Assembly: GCF_036370855.1 (NCBI RefSeq)
Contig: NC_088117.1
Coordinates: 9,052,001 to 9,116,000, forward strand
Source: Dromaius novaehollandiae
Lineage: Eukaryota; Chordata; Aves; Casuariiformes; Dromaiidae
Direction: 5' to 3'
Length of the DNA: 64,000 nt
Part shown: positions 41,901 to 55,566 of the stretch, in pieces
Position numbering within the stretch: the first letter of the stretch is position 1
How the letters are laid out: every line of letters begins with the position of its first letter
Notes under the pieces: generated by a model
The model's database searches: none
What the model was told of the DNA's origin: nothing
Seen by the model: the letters and a program-made list of their open reading frames with translations, nothing else
Program-made: the position numbers and the translations under genes

Positions 41901-44900
41901 CACTGAGGCAGAATTCTGATCTCAGATTTCTTGCTTCATTTGCAAAACGGGTAACTAATAAGGATGGATGAACAATGCTGACAAGTCCATGATGCTTTCA
42001 ACTTAAATGGAGCACTTCAATTCAAAACAAGAATAGAATAATTTCAAGGATGACCATAATGAAGTAACATCACCCTTAGGAGTGCACTTATTTGCAGGGG
42101 GAATGTTTGTTTGAGGAGCTTAACAATACTGATGATAACTCTTAATTCTTACAGGTTGCTGTGCCCTCCGAAACCCTAATGATTTTGTATTTCCAGTGTT
42201 CTGGGTTCTTTGAAGAGTGCCCTGCATCTAGTTCCCAGCCAAAAATATACGCACGATGCTACTAAAAGATACAATCCTTGTAATAAGGGAACCCAGCTCA
42301 AGGAGAAATATATTGAACTCTAAGGCACTGGAGATTAAGCACAATTCAGTGCCATGGTCACTCTGATCTCCTTACCAGTAGGACATGTTATTAAAGTGCT
42401 CTGTAAACTGTGTCAGGTTGGGGCTCTTCTCTTCATTTTGCTCCTTTGCCCAAAGCAAAACTTCTGGTATCTGCCAAGGAAGAGAGAGAGAGGAGAACAC
42501 CACACGTTAAAACAGGATTTCTGCCTTAAGATTCCCCAGTCGCAGCCTGTGGTCATAGGCTTTTGCTGACACAAATTCAGCTGTCTCCTACAACGCAACA
42601 GGTGTGCATGGAAAGCTGGCAGGGAGCAATACCAGAGATTGCAGAGGGTATGTGTTAAAATCCCTGCCACCACCCTCATCCCATCCTTGTCTCTGTACCT
42701 CAATTTTATAGAAGAGTTCGGCATCTAGGAGGGTCAGCTGCTCAGCTATTTCGTGACTGTGGAAATCGTGCAGGGTCCCCGGCCTGTAGGAAACAAGGAT
42801 GAAGTATAAAGGCTAAGAAAATGTGACTTGTTTTCTTTCCATCATTATGTTCTGGACTAAGAAAACTGTTGCATCTGCAGGTGAGGGATGCCTGTCTCTC
42901 AGAAAGGAGCAAGATATGGTTACATGCACAATTCCTCACCTGGCTGCCACCCCACGGGCTGCGAGAGGTTTGATGGAATTGGCGTATCTCAGCATATTCT
43001 TCTGATCAACTTTATCAAGGATATTTTTGCGTAACACTCTAGCGAGGCTCAGCTCCCCGTTGCAGACTAGCCGGAACACCAGGTCCATCAGCAGCTTGAG
43101 AATTTCGTCTGTCAACTCCACTAAGCTGAGAGAAAGATGGAAAACCCAAGCAAGACATCAGAGCTACGACTCCGAGCTACGGAATTTGTATCTGCATAGT
43201 CTTATCACTCTTTCCCAAAAGCAGAACCAAGTGACTGAAATTCCTCCTCTTCCCAGCTTTTCCTTTCTTAAAGAGATTCCCCTTTCACCAGTTATTTTAA
43301 AATCACAGACCCAGAGAGGATACTGTGAAAACTTGCTCTTCCAAAAAGAGGGTTCCCTGTGTCCAGTATTGCAGCTGTCTCCTTGGTCAAGGCAGGGGAT
43401 ACCTAGGTACCATCTCAGATGGGGTTTAAAAAATGCAATGTTCACAGCTGGTAGACCTCCATCTTTTTACTGACCCTGTATCTCCAAGCCCAAAACAAAG
43501 AAAGCAACTCACCACAGCTCATCCACCACTCTCACCAGCACGAAGAAGGTGTTCTTACTGACTCGCTTCTTAAATGTGTCTGCGAAGTGGCAAAACTTCT
43601 CATATGTTGGTCACAAATTAAAGAATCAAGTCAGACCGACATTAGTACAACTAACGGCCACCTTGAGGAACATTACAATAGCATAACACTCTGTCTTGAC
43701 TGAAACTGGTGTTCAACTTCTAGGAGATATGGGACACTAATAGCACTCTAATTAACATGGTACTAAGATACCACCAGCTGCAGATAGCAGGGGTGTGAGG
43801 AGGTTCTTACACCTTGCAGAATTCATGCTAGCAGAGCATTATCTGTAAGGCGAAATTTAATGAGCAGCAGTCCTTTGCTGTGATCCCCCCCCACCGGTCT
43901 GTGACATCTGGTCTCATAACAGGTCTCACTACCCAATTTGCTGCAAGGGGAACAGCGTGGGGGAGACAGGACAGCAAAGGCTGAAAAACCTTCCACCAGG
44001 TGGACAAAGGGAATGAGAAACAGGGTGCAGAAAACGGCCTACGGCAATGCCCCAGCACCTCTCCAAAGCAAGGGTTTTCACTGGCCATTGCTCTGCAGTG
44101 AGCTTTGCTGTGTCCTTGGCAGAACTGATCCCAGCAGAAGCACTGGGGACACGGGCTCTGCTGCAGATGGCAGTGATGAGCTGCGGCTCAGGGCAGGGTG
44201 ACGTCAGGCTTCCTTTGACGTGCGGTTACAGGACCAAAACCCATGAGGCCTTTGCACTGCCTGAACTGAGACACTGACCCACTCAGCACTGCTGGTGGTA
44301 AGGGAGCCACTGCAACAGAGCCAAGGGGAAGGAGCTGCAGACAGGGCGGGTGCTCACCAAGAAGTCTCCACACTTGCTGGAGATGCTCCTCTCTGCCTTG
44401 ACCTGCCCCAGAGCATTTCCCAGCTGCAGGGCGCAGAGGTGAGGGACTCCCTGCTCGGCAGCGGGCAGGCTGTGTGCGACACCTCTATGGCAAGCACATT
44501 GCTGACTGCGGTGCCAGCAGGCTTTTGCCTGAACAAATTCCCACCAGCTCCCTCCGCGATGACTGCTTGGCCCTGATCCTTGAAGAGGCTGAACTGTCTT
44601 TCATGCAAAAGGATATCTGTACTGCAGCTTCTTGATGAGCTCTTCTGGGGTAATAAATGTCCTGTATGTGGTCAGAAAGGCTTCACAGTACAGCACCAGA
44701 TCTACAGGGAAAGATAAACACCCTGCGTTTAGAAAAGGAAGCTCATTCTTAGGTTGAATCCAGCCTTACAGAAAGAGGAAGGGGACACAATTTGACAAGG
44801 AGCTTTACAGAAATGCTGCGTTGTTGCTTCTTACCAGCAGATGGACCCTAAGGCATGAAAGCAACAGCAGAGCTGCCCCGACCCCAGCGGCCTGGCTCCC

Positions 44901-47900
44901 CTTGGAAGCAATTGCCTTGCTCTTCGGCTTAGGGGATCACGAAAGGGGTCAGGGAAAAACACCTGTCTGTGGGTCGGAAACGTTTAATAACAGGTCAAGG
45001 AAAAGTGTGCTGAGGGCCTTGGGGATACTTTAAAGAGAAGACGTGACTATGAGAGATGGGTGTCTGTTCTCTGTCTTTATTGCCTAGGTAGCACAGAGCT
45101 GTGCAGGAAGAACAGGGTCACTCTTCCCTCACAACAGGAATGCACGTATTTAAAATGATGATATGGTGCCGCAGACCCTCCCCGCCTCGCCGCGATCCAG
45201 GAAAACTCCCTCAGGAGAGCGTAAATGCAAGATCGTTTCCAGCCTAAAGAGGAGTAAATTGTACAGCAAAAACCGACCCTGCCATGACCATGACCGCCCT
45301 GCCGTGCTGTGACCCATGGCCGCGACACAAGCGCTGACCCGGTGCATGCAGAGAACTGCTGCTCGTTAAGCTGCGCCCCGGGGTGCCCCAGGCCCCAGAA
45401 TCACAGGGGCTTTGGCTATTGCCACGGGCCCAGAGGGTGCAACTCGAAAAAGCAGGAACCGCAACAGGGAGAGCAGCTTTCAGGTTCGGACTGCAGTACA
45501 CCAGCAGTGCTGGGCCAGGCTCGGTCACTGCAGACAGCAGGGTCAAAAAGGAAGCTCAGCGCCGGTATAAACCACCACGCTGCAGCGCAGTGACCCTCTG
45601 CAGCGGCACGGCCTGCCGCCCTTCGCTGGCAGGGCTGGGGGACGCAGCTCGTGCCGTGCCTGCCCAGGCAGGGCCGCACACGTGCGGCTGGCCTCAGCCG
45701 GGGCGAGAGCACCCCGCACCCACGTGCTGCACCCTCGACCCGCGGTGCGTGAAAGGGGAGGGAAGGGCAGATTTGCGCCTTGCTACCTGCAGTGTTTCTC
45801 TTGGCAGGCACCTCGCCCAGAGACGCTCTGCCTGCTCTTCTCAAATCAGAGAGTTGCTTTTAGTTAAAGACATCCAGGCTTAAGCTCTAAAGCCAGAGGT
45901 TGGGTGGTCATGCCAGGGGTGAGTCCTAGGCCTTGTCCGGCTGTAATCCTGCACTCACAGCAAGCGCGTGTGGCTGAGAGCACTTAACTGACCACGGATT
46001 TTATTCCTGAAGACCACAAGTCTCCTTTTATGCCTTATTCCATTTAGCTCTTCTACAAAACTCAAATGGACAAGAAGCATCATGCAACAGGGCGTGGAGT
46101 TACATTTATTCTGGGTTCCCATCTGCCCAAAAGGCAACGTGAGGTAATACAGCTGGTCTGCTCTGGCACTCAAAGCTGCCAAGAAATTCATCTTTAAAGG
46201 AAAGCCTCTTAACTATACCCCTCTGTGCAGTTTGGCTGATTGATTTACAAGCCCGGAATTCTTCTCATTGTAAGCTTAATTCATTAACCCTCTCAGTCAC
46301 CCAAACAGTGGGTTAGCATAGCACAAATTCCTCCATGCTCCATTCAGCTCAACGGCTTGGCGGAGTGCGTAAGGCTAAGCTCTGTGACTATTCTGAGCAA
46401 TGCGCTGCTCAGGCCTCCCTCCACCCATCCGCTCCCCCTGTCCCCCCTGCTGTGTATTTAAAACCCTGCTCTAGTTTTTCCAGTCTTGAGAGGTCCTCCA
46501 CAGCTTTCACCTCACTCTTTGCAACATCCGCAAAGCTCACCATTCATGAACTAGTTGTCTAACACACGTCCCTTAATCCAGTAGCTGTCTTTAAACGGCA
46601 AGAGTATGGAAGAAGTTTTTCCAATGTGACGCTTGTTCTGGAGTACAGCAATAGTAAACCAGAGCTTCTCTATTCCATTTTCAGCTTTTTTACAAGGGAT
46701 ATTTTCACCACCTTGACTTTTTTTACATATCTAACCATAGCATAATGAATTGTGCCCCTCTTTCTACTATGTTCCCAACTTTGGTCTTTTGTGCCTGGGT
46801 TGGATGTGTGATGTAGACTGTATATCCGCCAGCAGAAGGATTTTCTTCCCAGTCGAATGGTTCTGGTAAGCAATTGCAAACACCTTATGCCACAGTAAAA
46901 AAGCTGCCATTTAAAAACACACATGAAAGTTATTTCCCCTTTGACTGATCAAGCCTCTAAAATAGCTGAGTGGTTCAGCAGGTCAGTGCATGTTGCTTTG
47001 CGTCCCAGGAGATAAGGAGATCAATTCTGGTTAAGGCCATCAGCACAAATGTGTTTGGCAGGTTCAAAATCACTCCTTGGGAATGCCGCAAAGGCTATCT
47101 TTGTCACAGGTCTCAGAAAGGAGCTGCATCATGTGGGAGGTGACTGGGTTTGGAAAGATAAAGAAGGGTTTTAACAAATAGGCCACAACAGGCCATTTGC
47201 AGCTGCTCTTTCGGAAAGCGGCGGCCTGCCTCAGCAGGCACAGAGTCACCAACGCAGCACCGTCACCAGCTCCGCTGGTGGGCCTTGCCTTCCAGATCTC
47301 GGCAAGGGCTTTAAGGAGTTAATACCATCCCTGCTGCTAAATGGAATGAACAAGTGCTTATCCAGCTTACCTCTGTTTCACCAAAGATAAGCACAATCCT
47401 CCCCACAACTCACAGGATCATTAATGCCGTCCTCTCCACCCCGGCCCCGCTGCATATGGTAACTTTGCAACTGCTCACACTAGAGAGAATCAGCTTAAAA
47501 GCAGCAAAAGACCACACCAGGCTGCCCTCTCCAGCTCGCTTGGGTGCATCCACTGTACCTTTCCTGTCGGTCTCTGTTGCATGCACCAACAAAATATCTC
47601 CGGACCCGCCACGAACATCTGGCCCATCATCTCCCTGCAATGAGAACAGAAACACATTACACATAACCCACGCTCCCTTTGGCCTGATTTGCCATCTCTG
47701 ACGTCCAAACTCAGCATTAACTGGCAAAGCACACAGTGTTCCCGGCACTGCTCACAGCACAAGCTGGGACGTGGTCTTAAGTGCTGGGCTAATCCCGCAA
47801 TCCGAGTACAACATTTGGTGTCCCAGGTGAGGAGCTAGGCTAATGCTCACTCGGGGCTGCTCACTCTTTGAGGCCAGGCTGTGAAGTGCAGTGAAAGCTG

Positions 47901-50900
47901 AACCTTCTGCCCACCAAAGAATGAGCAGAAATGTCCCAGACTCCCCAAAGCTCCCAAAAGACCATTAACAGAGCAGCAACACTATGTGAACTGTCTCAAA
48001 GTGCACGATCATGTATCACAGCGGCTGTGGGGTGAAAGGTCATGCATCCGACTTAAGTGTTTCTGAAACTTCAAAACCTAGCAAGTTAATTCCATAATCT
48101 GGAACTATTTGGCTGGAGGTCACCTGAAGCGATCCAATATGCAGGCGCAGGAACCCGGGCTGCTAACTGCCTGACCCCTGCCTTGCCACTCTCTAAAAAC
48201 TTCTTTTTTCTAGCTACTGCAGTTCACCACCAAAAAATATGCAAAACGAATCTATTGCTTAGCCAGTGGTTCCCACGCTACAGGAAATGGCTCACAGCAG
48301 ATCTGTAGCAGTTTTGTACTGTTTTAAACATGCAGACTGCAAGAAAAAAAAAAGAAGTTGAGGATTGACACAGATCTGATAGTCCAAAAATGTTCAGAAA
48401 TCACCAATTTTTAAATTTTTGTTAAGGACATATTCGTTCCTGCAGGGTGAAGACTAGAATCAACGTCTGGCTTCCCTTAGCAATGTCTCTGTCATTTCCA
48501 TATGTAAAATACTGAAAAAAACATGGATTTGCAGCCATGGAGCAGCTACGTCTGAGACGTGATTTTATCGGGTGATCCTCTGGCAAGATTCATGAAATAC
48601 TACTCGGAGAGCAATAGCTTCTCACTCACTTTTGTGCATCTCGGCTGACCAAAGAACACTCCTGAAGTGCCAGCAAATGACATACTCCCTCTGTTTTTCA
48701 TACTAGCCACCTGATAGTCTGAAAGGTTCGAAGGCCTACCTATTCCCTCTAGCCCCACGTCAGAGACAGCTTGGTTCAAGAGCACAGCAAGCAAGCAAAG
48801 ATGTCTGGGAGTGCACCCAAGGCTAGAAACAAAGCCATTTCTCAAATACAGGAACAGTTACTTTGGCCGCTCTTCCAAAGCCAGGATCAGTAATATAAGG
48901 TCCTACTGGGGAAATCTGCCTTCAGACTGAAAGGCCAACACCATAAACCTTCACCTGGATTTATTGTGTTCAGACTCTCAGGTGCTTCATTTCAGACTGT
49001 AACAGGCAGAAGAGGTGGGAGGGAGCAGACTGGGAAAAGGGCACCAGATGAGCTGGTTTTAGAGAGACATTGCACATTTTGTTAAACCCACACTCAGTGC
49101 TGATGGTCCCTGCCTGTACTAGCATCTCACAGTTTCACAACAGTTTGCACGCATAAAGCTGCATACCGTGTCAGCTATAACCTAGTTTTTCCTATTGGCA
49201 CAAATAAAAGCTGATGCCTTGCCTGTGCACTCACGGAGGTCAGATTTCAATAGATCATAACCCAAAGAGCATGAAAGTGACCCCTGAAAGCACCTACCTC
49301 TTGCTTCAGCGTTAACCTGGCCATAATTTCATTGTGGTCAATCAGGGATAGTTCGTCTACCTCTTCCTCCAACTGTGACGATTCCAGTGCATCTGGTGAC
49401 TGCTGCTGCCTGGAAGAAAGCAAACAACCATCAGTGCCATCACCAGCCGGACAGGGGAGGAGAGGCTGGGTGCAGCTGAGCTCTCAGTGTTCAGACCTTC
49501 ATTAAGCTGCTCTGAGTACACAGGAAGTCCGGAGGTAAATCCTTTGCCAACAAGCCCAAATATCTAGCTCTAATTCTGTTGCTTTGTGCATCTCTTGGAA
49601 AAGAGAATGATGAACTTTCAGGACCTAAACACTTGCCTTCCTGGATTTCTGGCTGGCAGGATTTTATTATGGCCTGCATGAGTATATGCTTTTGTGTCTC
49701 CTTAATCTGTCAAATTTTCAGTGCACACAAATCTAAGCCCTTCTTCAAATATATAGAGACAAAGCATACTGTACATGCATATCTTTTAGTCAGCTCACAA
49801 CCCATTCCACTGCTACAAGGGGAGATGACAGGCTGTCTTCTTGCAGGAAGATATGGCGAAGAGCTCTTACCACTTCTCTTTCTGTACATCCAAGACCCTA
49901 GCACTCCTAGCCCTAAAGGGAGGTACTCTTACGCCTGGGCACAGGCTGTGCCTGGATTCCTTAAAAATAAATAAATAAATGAATACATAAAATGCACGTG
50001 TCCTTCACAGCTTTCCCCAGCCACAGACCCAAATCCCTTGCACCGACCAGTGCTTTTACCAGATACCGAGCTTTGTAGAGCCCTGCTGCATTGTCTTCTT
50101 CACTGCAGGGATTAAAACCCTCAAACCAGCTGTAGGAAAATGGGGGAGGGAAGTTGACTGTCACACACAGAACAATGCTCTTCCCTATCTTCGCTTTAAA
50201 AATTCAGCTGAAGAGCAATCTCAAGCAGCAGGGAAGCACTCACTCCACTTCTACTGAAGCCCATCTGTTACAGCCTGCACCTCTTCATTTACATAGACAA
50301 ATGATAGCTAAGAGCATTAGAAGGGATATAAAGCCTCCTGCTTTGGGGCCTCAGCCAGCCGCTAACTAGCAGAGTTAGGAAGAAATTCCCTTCTGGAAGC
50401 CTATTTCCCAACAGCGATACAGACTTTTCTTGCATGTTTTCCTGGAAGCCAGAGGGACCAGCCAGTGTCAGTGACAGGAAAGCCAATTACGACTAACACA
50501 GGCTGCATTAACCCTTGCTGGCCTGTTGCGTTAAGTAACGCCACCTTGTCTGGATCCTCCTTGTTCAGCGGGATCCCACTGCTCACCAGCTGCGCAACCA
50601 AGTGGGCTCAGGGTCTGGAGAACTTTGAGACGGTTGGACGCAAAACAGGAGGCAACCTAAGGGCTGGCTGGTAGCGAGCTGGGCTAAAAGGATGTCGGTG
50701 ACACTCCGCACGCTTTGAGGGCTGGACGCAGGTGTACCACGGGAGCCAGGCTCACCTTTCAGCACCATCTTTGCCTTCCTTCCCCATGGCACTGCTGTTC
50801 GAAGTGGAGTCTTTGGAGTGGCCGTCTTTGATGGAGGGAGATTCCTACAAAGAGAAGGAAGTTTTTCATTATTACACAGGATCCTGCCCCACAACTGCAC

Positions 50901-53900
50901 TTGCATTTACAGTCTTACTGCCTCTAAACGGCCCTTTACTGTAAATTCCAACAGAGCGGTTAAAGATTGATGCAAGTTAATGCCAAATGCCAGGAAAACA
51001 CAGAAGTTAATTAGACAGGAAATTTGGGACCATCTCTGGAGACGAGTGTAATTAGTATTGTTTGCTTTTAACATTGTGAAATGATGCTGAAAGTTACAAC
51101 ACAAGTCAGCTGCTGTCTTGGATTTTAACCCTCTCACTGCCTTTTTTTTTTTTCCTACCCTCACTGTTGAAATATACTTGCCTTCTGCTTTAATCAGTAT
51201 GGTCAAAGCCAGCTCTAAGGTCTCCAGTTTCAGTTCCCCTCCTAGTTACAACCCCCAAAAGACTAGATCATCTTAGTGGGCAGATGCAGGCTGCCTTTTC
51301 CACCTCCCTTCTCTCCCGACAGAGGAGGCTATGCAATGACGCAGTGTTTCCACTTCACAATCCACGCCTGTGGAAAAGATGCTAATTCAGAAAAGCAGAA
51401 CCATCTGAACCTGTGGCGTGGAACAGCAGGTACAGAGTTCAAAGCAAATAAAGACATAACATTTTAAATTAGCCATTTATTAAGAAGGAAAATAGGCACG
51501 AATGGCAAAGGGGAATATTAATCTAACAGTGCTAGAGTTCAGAATTACTTAACGTCATGCAGAAGGAAACTTGGAAATTCAAGACAGGACTGAAACCACC
51601 TACATGCTACCCAGATTCAGCCGGAAAAATGCACGGATGAGTTTAGGTTTCTTAACGTCTGCAGAATTTTTCCAGACTACGTATCTGTAAAGTGCTTAGT
51701 TTCAAAGTGAAGAGGCCTCCAGCTGCGGTACCAAAGGACGGGCCGGCCTAGCTGTGTCTCCTGAAGGGAAGCGATGGCAGCACTATCTCTTGGGCCACTT
51801 AACGCTAGCACAGATAAAGGTCTCGGAGACATGCTGCAGGGGCTATGCCTCCCAAGATGCGGGTGGGAGAGAAAGATCCCCACAGACCTCTGCCTCTGCT
51901 TTCTCTGGGACGGCAGGAAGACGGTGCCTCCCTGCGATGGAAACACCCTGTCTCCTGGAGGAAATTCCTGATACATGCGCAAAGGAAGAAACTTCGGTGA
52001 TTACAAGGCTGAATCAGTCACTTACTTTGAATCCAAACGGTGAAGGAAAAATAAAAATTAGGAGCAGAAGGCTTGCTTTATTAAAACAGGAAAGCCAAAG
52101 CAGTTACAAGTATAAACACGGACCCCAGGACCGCCCTGGCCAACGAGCGTAGCTTTCTACAACAGGAACCTCAAGCAAGCAGCTCTACAAACAGCAAAGC
52201 ACGAGGAAACAGCGCGGAAGGAAAAGCCGTCCCTATGTGCCGCCGGGGCTCGGCAGAGCCTCGAGAGCACCACCTGCTCTCCCAGCCCGGGATGCCGGCA
52301 CGGCCTGCGAGCCGGGAGCGGGCGAGCACCGGGACCGGGGCAGCGACACGAACACACAAACTCCACAGAGGGCAGAAGAGGCCGGGACCAAGCGCGTTAG
52401 CCCCTGCGTGGCCGCAGCATGCACCAAGCAGCCCCTTCCCAGGGTTCGGCCCTCTCCAGGTTACTTACTCCTTCAGAGTGAGGGAGTTCCCCGTTGCTCT
52501 GGCCAGAGGAATACAGATTGACGTATTCACCCTCACCAGCCTCCTCACTGGCGTTTTCACTCTAGGGGAGACAGGACGAAAGGAGATATGTGACGGTGCG
52601 CTGCGCCCGGCACCGGACGTCGGTGAGCAAGCGTGCCTGGCCCCCGCGCCGGGGGAGATGCTGCTGCTGCCGCCTAACCGGGAACCCTTCCTCCGGCTCA
52701 GCGGGGAGGCTGCCCACGCTGGCCGCCGACGCTGCCCTTCCCGGAGGTAACTCTTTTCCGTTTCTCGAGAGCTATCCCAAAGGCCGTGAGCTACAGCAGG
52801 GCAGCAGCAGGGGCTGCTTTGCAAGAGCTGCCATTGACTCAAAACGAGACTGTGAAGGCGCAAAATGCACGTGCGGACCTCAAGGTTACGGAAGCTGAAC
52901 ATACAGAGCTTGAAACCAAACTGCTTATCCTACCAACGCTGCAGTCCTGCCCCTAAGAGTGGATCAGTCCTGCAGCCTGGAAAAGACCAAATGTGTCCCC
53001 GCACTATGCTACACAGCACAGCCTATAGCTGTAACACCGGCCTAAACCAGACTCAGGGGCTACTCTGCTCTAACAAGGACCCAATGCAAAGAAGATGCAA
53101 AAGCAAGGTCATGTGTGAAGCGTGTGAGGAGCTGACCAATTACTTGACAAACTCTGTGTCCCTCCTCCAAACTGTGAGGAGAGGCAGCACGACCATGCCT
53201 TGTGCTGACGGCCCACTGGTGTGCAAACCCAACCTGGGACCTTCAAACAGTAGTGTTGTACCGGTGGGGGACCAGCATCAGCCTAGCCTCACCAACGCCT
53301 GATGCATTGCCACCAACCGCACAACTAAGGCTGCTGGCAACTGGGAAGAGAAGGAGCCTGGAAAAAGCAACAGGTTTACTGAACAGGAGAGCACAGAGCT
53401 GAACCGGATCTGGGCCACTCCAGGAGCTCGTGGGCAACATAGGGAGGGAGCGTAGGACAGTAATGACGAATCCTGGCATGGCAGCAACTGCAGGATGCGA
53501 GCCATGGTTAGGAGACTAGAAACAACCAGCCTCACACCTCGTTCCTTTACCTTCTGCCGATTTGTACTACAACGCTTCAGGAAGCCAGAGCAATTTCTTC
53601 TCCCCTCCCTTTCGCTAGCATTTGACATTTCGTTTTTCCTACATACGTGTTAATGGTTTCTCAGACCCGCTTGTGTTCTTTATTGTTTTGTACCCATCAC
53701 TTTTATATAAAATCATCTCTCTGCCTTCATACGTGTGTGCGGAATCCAGACTAGATCACATTGAGCTTAAGCGTGTGTTAATGCAAGAGACATTTCTTTA
53801 AAAACACAACCCCGCCTGTGTTAAGGTGCATTATCTCTTTGGATAGTCTCACCGAAGACGTCTGGAGAGAATCAGTGAAAGAGGTTTCAGAAGGAAGGCA

Positions 53901-55515
53901 GACAGGAGCATTCCCATTAAAGCTGCTCTCCTGAGAAGAGGAGTTTGGCACATCCACCGTGCTTGGTGACGGGCCGGCTGTGGTTGGCACCGCTAGGTCA
54001 GAGCTCTGAGACGGATGGACGGGCGGAAAAGGAGGGGTGGAGCAGGACGAGGAGGTAGAAGACAGGAAAGGAGGTATGGAGACTTGGTTGTGAGGCACAA
54101 AGTCCTGGGAGTAGGACCTAAACACAGATTTGTACTACAGGACGCAGAAGTGTACAACACAAAAACAAGGAAGATGGGAAAAGGAGAAAGACAGACAAAA
54201 GAAAAAGTAGTTAGATTAACAGTAGCTTAGCAGTGACAGCACAAGGCAATTCTAGCAAAGGCACCTCGTTGTTGAGGAGCAAACCTGAACAGAGACAGCA
54301 TTATTTTATCAACCGCACACGAGAGCAGGAATCGCTACCTGGGATGTTGGCCAGTTTTTCACGGCAAGGCATGTTCTTACACAAATAGCAGCCAGGCTGC
54401 TCGTCTCCTGGAAGGCAGGGAGAGGGGACGACAGCGCATATACCTGTAGGTACACAGCCTCAGCCAGGCTGAGAGGAAAACCCCGATATTTCAACACTGT
54501 TAATGGCAGAAAAGTGCGCCCTGAAAATCGTGTGGGTGGAGGAAAATACGTACAGGCATATAGAAACTATGAAGATGAGCATGGTGTACATATCTAGGCA
54601 GAGAAAAGTATTCTGAGCAGTTCTTGCTTTTCCGGGATTTTCCACAGGATCCACATTTAAGATGTTGTTTGCTCCAGCCCTGTAATTCAACAACTACCGT
54701 GTTAAGTCTGTTCCAGAACTACACAGCTGCCAGCTAAGAGTGGCTGCACACTGTCCTCAAAGTTACTCTGAAGGATAAGGACGGTTACAATAGCAGACAC
54801 TGTTATTCCTTTCCATTTGAGAAACTTTGGGAGCAAAAATGATTATTGGCCTCCGGAGCAATTAAATCCTTATCAAACCAGTCCTCCAACGTGGTGCCTC
54901 TCAGAGTCAGCTGAAGAGATGAAACGAGACCATCTACGTAAAGCTTTATTTCCCTGTCTCTCCTGATCGTCAGATCACTGTTCAGATAATATTAAACAGG
55001 GTGCAGCAGGAGTATATTGTGCCAAGAAAAACAAAAATTCTGTTTTTTAACATCTGGTGCTAGGAAGATTTGCCATCGGGGTAACTCCAGCACAAGAACA
55101 GAGCAAAACTGACCCCCAGCAAAAAGAAGACCACAGTCCTAAGCCTGCTGGAGAGGAGTTTATTTTAAAACCTGTAGAGCTCAGTCGCTAGTGAGATCTG
55201 TGCTGTGGCCAAGAGGACTGAAGGATCACGTTGTCTAAGGAAGGGCTCCCGCGAGGCTGCGGCGTTGCTCCTTTGAGCGACCTGTCGCAGGACCGTGCGT
55301 TACAGAGTGCTCAGGCAGCGCAGGCACGACTTGCTCAAACTGGGCTGCAAAGCGACGCTGCTGCGATGCGAAAAGGGGAAAGGGACACAGAGGCATGAAT
55401 CTGAAAATTCAGGCTGTATGTGCTCAGGAGAAATGGGCAGGTGATAAAGAGGAAAGCTGCCTCCATCACTGAATCCGGGCAGCAGCACCCATTTTGGTAG
55501 CTGTATATATATATG

Positions 55516-55566
<51 letters not shown>

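Noticed and set aside
42940-43120. Acceptor GCTTAG at 43121 for the RAPGEF1 exon
   Set aside because: It breaks the frame with the preceding exon, whereas CTCAG at 43126 restores DELCLVEL.
43513-43595. GT-AG acceptor CTTCGCAG inside a RAPGEF1 exon
   Set aside because: Using it would delete the conserved YEKFCHFA residues and leave no matching GT donor upstream. The AT-AC pair with a branch site explains the junction fully.
48115-48180. Sequence GGAACCCGGGCTGCTAACTG resembling a reversed SINE B box
   Set aside because: Only one short word matches and there is no second box at a proper distance.
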